A stretch of 5,451 nt of DNA, taken from positions 1-5,451 of the forward strand of contig DATKDU010000208.1 in assembly GCA_035512595.1 (NCBI GenBank), read 5' to 3'. This DNA comes from DATKDU01 sp035512595. Lineage in GTDB: Bacteria > Planctomycetota > Planctomycetia > Pirellulales > Pirellulaceae. The position numbers were made by a program, and so were the translations under genes. The notes under the pieces were generated by a model. It worked only from the letters and a program-made list of their open reading frames with translations, searched no databases and had not been told where the DNA came from. Below, piece after piece: positions 1-4,869 of this stretch. How positions within the stretch are numbered: position 1 is the first letter of the stretch; every line of letters begins with the position of its first letter.

Positions 1-19
1 CCGATGGCCAGCTCACTCC

Positions 20-117
20 TTTTTTGCACAGAGGCGCCGAGGCACGGAGGCACAGAGCAGCAAAGAGAAAGATGCCTTCTCCGTGGCTTTGTGCCTTGGT
101 GCCTCTGTGCGAAAAAA
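20..117. repeat. Octad-based inverted repeat
   Basis: Two arms face each other. The left arm has GAGGC-type units starting at 31, 39, 47 and 55, exactly 8 bases apart. The right arm has GTGCCT-type units at 83, 91, 99 and 107, again 8 apart. The strongest pairing is GCACAGAGGC (26-35) with GCCTCTGTGC (101-110), flanked outside by a T run (20-25) and an A run (112-117) that extend the stem. The T run is on the 5' side on both strands, so this is not a canonical intrinsic terminator. It lies downstream of the HEAT-repeat gene on the minus strand. It resembles dispersed intergenic repeats of environmental bacteria, but dispersal cannot be shown from one window. Confidence 0.75.
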
Positions 118-134
118 CTGTCAACTGTCAATTG
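116..134. repeat. Short heptamer tandem repeat
   Basis: Two exact copies of AACTGTC (116-122 and 123-129) are followed by a partial third copy, AATTG. The unit is 7 bases and abuts the A run of the preceding inverted repeat. It is short and could be chance, but heptamer repeats recur elsewhere in this window. Confidence 0.5.
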
Positions 135-211
135 GGTCGAACGTGGAACTGGCGACGTCTCTGCTGGAAAATACGGAACGGTTCCAACCGCCTGAACTCT
201 GGCGAATCCAA

Positions 212-781
212 CTACGGCCGTGCCAGCAGCCGCGTGGAAATACGCTTCACGTACTCGCTGGTGTCGTTTGCCGTCGCCTTCGCGATGTGGTCCTTCAGCG
301 GCGCGGCCTTGCTTCCCAATCGCTCCAGGCTGCTGATCGCCTGGATGCGGACCGCTTCCTGCGGGTTGGCAAGGGCTTCCATCAGGACAGCGTATGCATT
401 CGGATCATTCCAGAGCCTGGCGAGACCTTCGGCGGCGGCAAGGCGTACGGTCGTTGACTTATCTTCGAGCAGGCGACCCAGCGGCGATGAAATCCACTTT
501 TCCCGCCCGACCAGCTCGCCGATGCGGGTGATACCCACCGCGGCCCAGTAGCGAACGACCGCATCTTCGTAAAACGCGGCATCGAATAGCGGATTGACTG
601 GAGAGGGCGGCGATTGCGCCAGCGCCCAAGCCGCCAAATGCCGCTGCGAGGCCGACTCCGATTTCAAATCGGCCAGCCACTGATCGGGCGACTTGCCAAG
701 GAAAACATCCGCCGGCTCGGCGGCAATCGCGCATGCCGACGCGCAGAGAATTGCGACGATTGAAATCATCACCCGGTGCAT
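212..781 (-). CDS. Small secreted HEAT-repeat protein
   Basis: The product has 189 residues from the chosen start. Residues 1-21 form a signal peptide: positive MHR, a hydrophobic stretch, then a likely cut after AIA or AIAA. A cysteine at 17 behind ASA could be a weak lipobox. About five HEAT-like helical hairpins follow, marked by RHLAAWAL (47-54), VRYWAAVGI (76-84), VRLAAAEGL (112-120), VRIQAISSL (144-152) and a last degenerate one near 177-186. HEAT repeats form superhelical protein-binding scaffolds, so the likely role is a periplasmic or surface adaptor; no catalytic residues are visible. The VRYWAAVGI and VRLAAAEGL style recalls the C-terminal HEAT tails of planctomycete sulfatases, but no sulfatase domain is present. 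The start at 781 is preferred because GGAGG (790-794) lies 8 bases upstream of it, but only 2 bases from an alternative ATG at 787. The substrate or partner is unknown. Confidence 0.85.
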   Translation of the reverse strand: MHRVMISIVAILCASACAIAAEPADVFLGKSPDQWLADLKSESASQRHLAAWALAQSPPSPVNPLFDAAFYEDAVVRYWAAVGITRIGELVGREKWISSPLGRLLEDKSTTVRLAAAEGLARLWNDPNAYAVLMEALANPQEAVRIQAISSLERLGSKAAPLKDHIAKATANDTSEYVKRISTRLLARP

Positions 782-789
782 CGACATCG

Positions 790-794
790 CCTCC
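790..794 (-). promoter_or_regulatory. Ribosome binding site of the HEAT-repeat gene
   Basis: GGAGG on the minus strand. The spacing is 8 bases to the ATG at 781 and only 2 bases to the ATG at 787, which favours the downstream start. Confidence 0.65.
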
Positions 795-804
795 GCAGGG
801 GGAC

Positions 805-876
805 GGGAACACTGAACTTCGCTAATCGACGCTGAAAAGAATCTAATCAGCGTGAATAGCGCAGATTAGCGTTCCC
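805..876. repeat. Nested palindrome between cold-shock and HEAT genes
   Basis: Three complementary pairs are nested. GGGAAC (805-810) pairs with GTTCCC (871-876), CGCTAATC (820-827) pairs with GATTAGCG (864-871), and ACGCTG (829-834) pairs with CAGCGT (848-853). The right half also carries AGCG cores about 9-10 bases apart (CAGCG, TAGCG, TTAGCG). It lies 24 bases beyond the stop codon of the cold-shock gene and upstream of the HEAT gene on the same strand, so it could end or attenuate transcription. There is no T run, so a factor-independent terminator is not supported. Confidence 0.7.
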
Positions 877-899
877 CCCTGCCGCTTGCCAACCATCGG

Positions 900-1223
900 T
901 CAAGATTCTTTCTTCCGCCACGCCGGCTTGCGCTGCCGGCTCTTGGGATGGTGCCGCGGGGCGAGGGCCTGCGGCGGTCGGGGGAGAATGCCGCCGGGAA
1001 GCTGGTCGATCAGCTTCACGATTTTGGCCCGCGGTCCCTGCCCCACATCGGCATCGGGGTCTTTGCGAGCCAGCTCGAACATCACCGCCTGGTCGGGGCC
1101 GATGCGGTCAAAGGCGTTGTCCTCGACCACCGTCGCATGGAAATAAACGTCCCTCTTGCCGGCACCGGTGATGAAGCCGAAGCCGCGGTCGAAATTGCAC
1201 AGTTTGACGATGCCGTAAAGCAT
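900..1223 (-). CDS. Cold-shock-domain RNA-binding protein
   Basis: The product has 107 residues. Residues 2-72 form a cold-shock (OB-fold) domain. RNP1 is seen as RGFGFI at 13-18 and RNP2 as VYFHA at 26-30; the last strand ends in AKIVKLI (66-72). Family members bind single-stranded RNA or DNA and act as RNA chaperones in the cytoplasm. Two features are unusual. The KWFN motif before RNP1 reads KLCN (7-10), losing two aromatic residues. A tail of about 35 residues follows the domain: proline-rich first (PGGILPRPP), then very basic (RHHPKSRQRKPAWRKK), which could add RNA affinity. The ATG at 1223 opens directly into the domain and an in-frame stop lies a short way upstream. No strong ribosome binding site is seen in front of it. 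The annotation as cold-shock family is secure; its RNA targets and any cold induction are unknown. Confidence 0.88.
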   Translation of the reverse strand: MLYGIVKLCNFDRGFGFITGAGKRDVYFHATVVEDNAFDRIGPDQAVMFELARKDPDADVGQGPRAKIVKLIDQLPGGILPRPPQALAPRHHPKSRQRKPAWRKKES

Positions 1224-1295
1224 CGATTCAGAATAGCGGCGAGGGTCCGGGGCGCACAGGCATCGGCAGCGTCCTCAACGGTAGAATGATCGTAG

Positions 1296-1450
1296 CGAAA
1301 GTAGCGAAACTCGAAATCCGAAGCACGAAATTCGAAATAAGCAGGAAATCCAAAAGGAAGAAATCCCAAACGAAGCCCCGGACCGTTTCCAACATTCGTA
1401 CCTTCGAGTTTTGAATTTGTTTCGTATTTCGAGCTTCGCATTTCGTGCTT
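1296..1450. repeat. Heptad CGAA/TTCG inverted repeat
   Basis: The left arm has CGAA at 1296, 1305, 1312, 1319, 1326 and 1333, the last five exactly 7 bases apart. The right arm has TTCG at 1421, 1428, 1435 and 1442, also exactly 7 apart. The segment 1321-1336 matches the reverse complement of 1435-1450 at 15 of 16 positions. About 85 less regular bases separate the arms. The element occupies most of the divergent spacer between the cold-shock and thiolase genes, leaving little room for ordinary promoters. No recombinase or transposase is associated with it. Confidence 0.8.
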
Positions 1451-1463
1451 GGAAACCCGCATC

Positions 1464-1499
1464 GGTGGGCCGGCGCTCGCGGAGCGAGCTTATCCCACC
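1464..1499. repeat. Compact hairpin just upstream of the thiolase start
   Basis: GGTGGG (1464-1469) pairs with CCCACC (1494-1499), and GCTCGC (1475-1480) pairs with GCGAGC (1484-1489) around a 3-base GGA loop. The hairpin ends 15 bases before the ATG at 1515. It resembles a GGTGGG...CCCACC motif that I recall from planctomycete spacers and gene ends. Translated in frame with the thiolase it would give a non-thiolase leader, which argues against starts upstream of 1515. Confidence 0.7.
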
Positions 1500-1514
1500 C
1501 TACTTGGGAAACGT

Positions 1515-2693
1515 ATGAGCTCCTCCTACATCCTCGCCGCACGCCGCACGCCGATCGGAAAATTCCTCGGCGGTCTGTCGAGCGTCCCCGCCCCGCAGCT
1601 CGCGGCACACGCCATGCGGGCCGCACTGGCCGATGCGCATCTGCCGCCGGATCGCGTGGACGAAGTCATCCTGGGCAACGTGCTCCAGGCTGGCGTCGGA
1701 CAGGCCCCGGCACGGCAGGCCGCCCTGGCCGCCGGCATTCCCGCCGCCGTCCCGGCCGTGACGATCAACAAGGTCTGCGGCTCGGGGCTCAAAGCGGTGA
1801 TGCTCGCCGACCAGGCGATCCGCCTGGGGGACGCGCAGGTGATCGTTGCCGGCGGCATGGAGAGCATGAGCCTCGCGCCGCACCTGGCCGTCGGCACTCG
1901 CGGCGGCTGGAAGTTCGGCCCGCAAACACTGCTGGACCACATGCAGTACGACGGCCTGACCTGCGCTCACGAACAGGTCGCCATGGGGCTGCTCGCTGAT
2001 GCGACCGCTAAGAAAAGCGGCGTCTCGCGGCAAGCGCAAGATGAATTTGCCCTGGCAAGCCACAAGCGGGCGATGGCCGCCATCAATGCCGGCAAGTTCA
2101 AGGGACAGATCGTTCCCATCACGGTCCGCTCTGGCAAGAGCGATGTGACGATCGACCGCGACGAAGGACCGCGGCCTGATGCGACCTTGGAAGGGCTGGC
2201 CAAACTGCGCCCCGCTTTTGCCGACGGGGGCACCGCGACGGCGGGCAATGCGTCGCAGATCAGCGACGGAGCGGCGGCACTTGTCGTTGCCGGCGAAGAG
2301 GTAGCAGCCAATTCTCGGTCGCCGCTCAAGGCGCGGATTGTCGCCAGTGCCGTCAGCGGTGTCGAGCCGAAAGACCTGTTCGTCGCCCCGGTCAGCGCCA
2401 TCGAGAAAGTCCTGGCCAAGGCCAACTTGACGCTGGCCGGCATTGACCTGGTGGAATTGAACGAGGCGTTCGCGTCGCAGTGCCTGGCCTGCATGCGGCC
2501 GCTCGGTTTGTCGCACGAGCAGGTCAATGTCCACGGCGGGGCGATTGCCCTGGGTCATCCGATCGGCGCCAGCGGAGCCCGCGTGCTGGTGACGCTGCTA
2601 TCCGCGCTGGCCGATCGGCAACTCACCCGCGGCCTGGCCGCTCTCTGTCTGGGAGGGGGCAACGCGGTCGCCATGATCGTCGAACGGGAATAG
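1515..2693 (+). CDS. Thiolase, acetyl-CoA acetyltransferase type
   Basis: The product has 392 residues, the usual length for a biosynthetic thiolase. This family condenses two acetyl-CoA to acetoacetyl-CoA and CoA, or runs the reverse cleavage; related members cleave longer 3-ketoacyl-CoA. All catalytic elements are present: nucleophile Cys88 in NKVCGSG, the NEAFA motif (316-320), His348 in GHPIGASGAR and Cys378 in CLGGG. GGMESMS (113-119) and GNASQISDGAAA (244-255) are also typical. The final motif reads GGGNAVAM rather than the common GGGQG-type ending, a mild deviation. The ATG at 1515 aligns with the normal family N terminus (SSSYILAARRTPIGKF); upstream in-frame codons come from a repeat. 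The ribosome binding site is weak (GGGAA). No other fatty-acid, ketone-body or polyhydroxyalkanoate gene is nearby, so the chain-length preference and pathway, and hence atoB versus phaA versus fadA, cannot be settled. Cytoplasmic. Confidence 0.95.
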   Translation: MSSSYILAARRTPIGKFLGGLSSVPAPQLAAHAMRAALADAHLPPDRVDEVILGNVLQAGVGQAPARQAALAAGIPAAVPAVTINKVCGSGLKAVMLADQAIRLGDAQVIVAGGMESMSLAPHLAVGTRGGWKFGPQTLLDHMQYDGLTCAHEQVAMGLLADATAKKSGVSRQAQDEFALASHKRAMAAINAGKFKGQIVPITVRSGKSDVTIDRDEGPRPDATLEGLAKLRPAFADGGTATAGNASQISDGAAALVVAGEEVAANSRSPLKARIVASAVSGVEPKDLFVAPVSAIEKVLAKANLTLAGIDLVELNEAFASQCLACMRPLGLSHEQVNVHGGAIALGHPIGASGARVLVTLLSALADRQLTRGLAALCLGGGNAVAMIVERE

Positions 2694-2698
2694 GCCGG

Positions 2699-2914
2699 CT
2701 ACTTGACCCACCCTTCCCGGCTGGCGCCGTCGCGCTGGAGTCTGGTGAGCACTCCCATCACCAGCGACTCGACCGAATCGACGTTCGCATTGTCCCAGGT
2801 CGCGTCGCGGCGCAGCGCATCGATATAGTCGCGCGCCGCGTCAAGCGGCGCTTTCGTGGAATAGGCGCACAGCACCAGGCAATCCGAAACGGCCCGGTTG
2901 ATTCTCTCGACCAT
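2699..2914 (-). CDS. Small helical protein, second gene of a tandem paralogue pair
   Basis: The product has 71 residues and matches no family I recognise. It has no signal peptide or membrane segment and looks largely helical, with LDAARDYIDALRR (24-36) and VDSVESLVMGVLTRLQ (45-60) as likely amphipathic helices. It aligns over about 60 residues with the product of the upstream gene (2927-3118), sharing M1, I5, N6, V9, C12, S19, an A-L-x-R segment, a tryptophan at about 40, and L51, V52 and L59. The start at 2914 lies 12 bases after that gene's stop codon. An AGGA overlaps that stop codon 10 bases before the ATG, suggesting translational coupling. Its stop codon lies only 5 bases from the thiolase stop, in convergent orientation. 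The function is unknown; a small heteromeric partner of its neighbour is conceivable. Confidence 0.7.
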   Translation of the reverse strand: MVERINRAVSDCLVLCAYSTKAPLDAARDYIDALRRDATWDNANVDSVESLVMGVLTRLQRDGASREGWVK

Positions 2915-2926
2915 GGATTGCTTATC

Positions 2927-3118
2927 CTAGCGACGCTCGCAGAGCTGATCGGCAAAGTCGAGGACGAGTTGCCGGTGAAGCTCCAGGACTTCGTGCTCGC
3001 TCCAGTCAGGATGACGCGCCAGAGCACCGAGCAGCAGGTTGATCTCGGCCGCACACTCCTCCGAATTCTGGATGATTTGCTGGCAATGGGCAACCTGTTC
3101 ATTAATTTTGTCGGCCAT
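2927..3118 (-). CDS. Small helical protein, first gene of a tandem paralogue pair
   Basis: The product has 63 residues, acidic and probably helical, with no signal peptide, membrane segment or recognised family. The likely helices are around 3-17, 20-35 and 41-60, separated near RHPDW (35-39). The start at 3118 is well supported: AAGGAGG lies 6 bases upstream. An in-frame codon further upstream (3181) would add 21 residues but has no comparable site. The beginning MADKINEQVAHC matches the MVERINRAVSDC start of the next gene in the operon at M, I, N, V and C, with conservative changes at several other positions. Two later cysteines (22 and 60) are not shared. Function unknown; the good ribosome site and the coupled paralogue downstream argue that it is a real gene. 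Confidence 0.75.
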   Translation of the reverse strand: MADKINEQVAHCQQIIQNSEECAAEINLLLGALARHPDWSEHEVLELHRQLVLDFADQLCERR

Positions 3119-3124
3119 GATTTG

Positions 3125-3131
3125 CCTCCTT
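3125..3131 (-). promoter_or_regulatory. Strong ribosome binding site of the small-gene operon
   Basis: AAGGAGG on the minus strand, 6 bases before the ATG at 3118. It is the best Shine-Dalgarno match in the window and decides the start of the 63-residue gene. Confidence 0.8.
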
Positions 3132-3446
3132 CTGTTGCTGAAGGGAAGCAGTTCAAGCGGCGCGCCAAACGGAGGCGTCAACTTGTCGCCGACAGCGTCA
3201 TTTCGGCCGCAAATACGGCGAGCAAGGACGGCACCAAGACGGGACGGCCGTCGCCGAAGACATCTGCACCATCCTCATCGTCACACTGAGCACACCCCGC
3301 AAGGTCTCAGCCACCGTCACTGGCAACCGGAAACAGCAGTGATTTGCCGGCATCTTCGGGCCCCTCCGCACGAGCCCACTCGCCGGCTTTCCCGGCAATC
3401 GCGCTATGGGCGGCATCACCGGCCGCACTCGCGAAAAATCCGCGGG

Positions 3447-3471
3447 CGGGTGCAGGTGATCGCTGCACCCG
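3447..3471. repeat. Strong hairpin with 9-bp perfect stem
   Basis: CGGGTGCAG (3447-3455) pairs perfectly with CTGCACCCG (3463-3471) around a 7-base loop. The stem is GC-rich. No T run follows it directly on either strand, so it is better viewed as an operator-like or structural element than as an intrinsic terminator. Confidence 0.65.
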
Positions 3472-3565
3472 GAGTGCTGGCGGTCCCGACAATCACTCAC
3501 GAGGCGCTGGCGGCCGGATGCCCCCGCGCCCTACCTGAAGCAATGGCATCGATTTTGGCACCAGC

Positions 3566-3579
3566 GCCAGCGCGCTGGC
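3566..3579. repeat. 14-bp perfect palindrome upstream of the BBP7 gene
   Basis: GCCAGCGCGCTGGC is its own reverse complement. It sits just 5' of the GGGAG ribosome site (3583-3587) and 19 bases before the ATG at 3599. It could be a dimeric repressor site or a leader hairpin; in GC-rich DNA chance remains possible. Confidence 0.55.
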
Positions 3580-3598
3580 CAAGGGAGTCTTGCCCACC

Positions 3599-4747
3599 AT
3601 GGACGGACGCTCTCTCACGGCGGCCTTACTGGCCGCTCTCGCTTTCCACTTTGGATTCCAACCCGGCGCTGCCGCGCAGGAGCTGTGGCGGAATTCTCCC
3701 TTCGCGGAGCCGTCGGCAGTGCCGGCGGCGTACCGCGACCTCGGGGCCGGCTCTGAGTATGCGGGACTGTGGGGCGATCCCACCGATCCCAAGCAAGCGC
3801 CGGCCGTCGCTGCGGCGACGGACTGCTGCCGCTTGTGCCCTTGTATGTACGTGGTGGCGGAGGCCCTGATCCTGGAGCGAAATGTTTCGGGAACGCCTTT
3901 CCCGCTGGCGGTCGATGCGACCACCGGCCAGACGCTGGCCTCCACGAACGACCTGGATTTCCCGTTCGCCGGCGGATTCCGCGCCTATGCCGGCTATCGC
4001 TTCTGCGGCGGCTGGGCGGCGGAGTTGGGATACATGGGACTGTTCGACGCCAACGCCTCGACCACCGTCACCGGCGACATCACCTTGCCCGGCGATCTCG
4101 GCCCAGGGACGAACGTCTTCTTCGGCGCCGACCGGCTCACCTATGACTACACCTCGCGGCTGCACGGCGGCGAGCTCAATTTCGTCTGCTGTTGCTCGTG
4201 CTGCGAGACGAGCTGCGATCCGTGCGTCGTGGCGCGCTGCCGATCGATCGAATGGATCTATGGCCTGCGGTATCTGCGGGTGGACGAGCTGCTCGACGTC
4301 AGTGCCGAGCGGGAGGAAGTCGGCGGAACGGAGACCGGCTCCTACCGCGTGCGGGCCAGCAACGACTTGTACGGAGGCCAGTTCGGAATGCGGGTGCGGC
4401 ATTGCCGCGGCCCGTGGAGCGTGGAAGGGACCGGCAAGGTGGGGCTGTTTGGCAACGACGCCAACACCAGCCAGGTCCTGACCGACTTTCCGGACTTCGT
4501 GCTGCGGCAGGCGGGCGCTTCGGACAGCGACTTGGCCTTCCTGGGAGAGCTGAACCTGTCGCTGATCCGCCAGGTCAGCGACCACTGGTTTTTCCGCGGC
4601 GGCTACAACCTGATCTGGATCGACGGCATTGCCCTCGCTCCCGATCAGCTCGATTTCACGCTGGCCTCGACCAGCGGAACGACGATCGACACCAACAACA
4701 CCATGTTCCTGCACGGCGTGAACCTCGGCATCGAGGGGCGGTGGTGA
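3599..4747 (+). CDS. BBP7 (DUF1551) putative beta-barrel porin, cysteine-rich
   Basis: The product has 382 residues from the ATG at 3599. Residues 1-26 form a signal peptide ending GAAAQE, with a likely cut after AAA. The rest alternates short amphipathic strands and loops: FAGGFRAYAGYRF, WAAELGYMGLF, IEWIYGLRYLRVDE, LYGGQFGMRVR, FLGELNLSLIRQ, WFFRGGYNLIWIDG. It ends NLGIEGRW; a terminal aromatic residue is typical of outer-membrane barrels inserted by the BAM complex. The RYLRVDELL segment and overall layout match the planctomycete BBP7 family, presumed outer-membrane porins of unknown substrate. It has 14 cysteines, clustered at 76-82 (CCRLCPC) and 197-214 (CCCSCC, then C206, C209 and C214), which is high for an exported barrel. 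The ATG is preferred over a TTG at 3590 because GGGAG (3583-3587) is too close to the TTG. It is convergent with the dockerin-type gene. Confidence 0.82.
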   Translation: MDGRSLTAALLAALAFHFGFQPGAAAQELWRNSPFAEPSAVPAAYRDLGAGSEYAGLWGDPTDPKQAPAVAAATDCCRLCPCMYVVAEALILERNVSGTPFPLAVDATTGQTLASTNDLDFPFAGGFRAYAGYRFCGGWAAELGYMGLFDANASTTVTGDITLPGDLGPGTNVFFGADRLTYDYTSRLHGGELNFVCCCSCCETSCDPCVVARCRSIEWIYGLRYLRVDELLDVSAEREEVGGTETGSYRVRASNDLYGGQFGMRVRHCRGPWSVEGTGKVGLFGNDANTSQVLTDFPDFVLRQAGASDSDLAFLGELNLSLIRQVSDHWFFRGGYNLIWIDGIALAPDQLDFTLASTSGTTIDTNNTMFLHGVNLGIEGRW

Positions 4748-4754
4748 GTGGTGA

Positions 4755-4869
4755 GGGTTCGGGGTTCAGGGTTCAGGGTTCAGGTTTGGTGTTTGGGGGT
4801 ACTCGGTACTTGACTCCTGGCTCCTGGCTCCTGACTCCTGGCTCCTGACCCCTGTCTCCTGCCTCCTCA
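4755..4869. repeat. Opposed heptad repeats with G-quadruplex potential
   Basis: GGGTTC units start at 4755, 4762, 4769 and 4776, exactly 7 bases apart. CTCCTG-type units start at 4814, 4821, 4828, 4835, 4842, 4849, 4856 and 4863, again exactly 7 apart. The G-rich and C-rich arms are imperfectly complementary, so a long hairpin is possible. On the plus strand 4755-4778 holds four G runs separated by TTC or TTCA, fitting an intramolecular G-quadruplex pattern. Between the arms is GTACTCGGTAC, a small inverted repeat. The element fills the whole spacer between the convergent BBP7 and dockerin genes, and the dockerin stop codon lies in the last heptad. A role in ending both transcripts is plausible but unproven. 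Confidence 0.85.

Larger units (their letters stand above)
3132..3598. other. Spacer with no convincing gene
   Basis: This stretch separates the divergent small-gene operon and BBP7 gene. Short open frames on both strands lack ribosome sites and recognisable motifs. No clear -35/-10 pair, tRNA or known RNA family was seen. What stands out are two perfect inverted repeats, at 3447-3471 and 3566-3579. The leaders and promoters of both flanking genes must lie here. Confidence 0.6.

Noticed and set aside
20..134. CRISPR-like array
   Set aside because: Units are only 7-8 bases with no unique spacers and no cas genes nearby.
4..195. Short plus-strand open frames near the left edge
   Set aside because: They run through the octad inverted repeat and lie partly antisense to or before the HEAT gene, with no ribosome site or motif.
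1296..1450. Insertion sequence or MITE ends
   Set aside because: The arms are internally periodic, no clear target-site duplication was seen, and no transposase occurs in the window.
1449..1514. N-terminal extension of the thiolase by 22 residues
   Set aside because: It starts at TTG and its residues are encoded by the hairpin repeat. The ATG at 1515 matches the normal thiolase N terminus.
1500..2558. Long open frame (352 codons) on the minus strand across the thiolase
   Set aside because: It lies antisense to a complete thiolase with all catalytic motifs, is rich in Arg, Asp and Gly as expected for a shadow in GC-rich DNA, and shows no recognisable domain.
3307..3492. Possible 61-residue protein on the minus strand in the 3132-3598 spacer
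   Set aside because: It has a TTG start without a ribosome site and no recognisable motif. The Ala/Gly-rich composition is expected by chance; a decayed gene cannot be excluded.
3626..4714. Long open frame (362 codons) on the minus strand across the BBP7 gene
   Set aside because: It is opposite a protein with a signal peptide, barrel strands and a terminal aromatic residue. Its composition is typical of an antisense shadow and no motif was seen.
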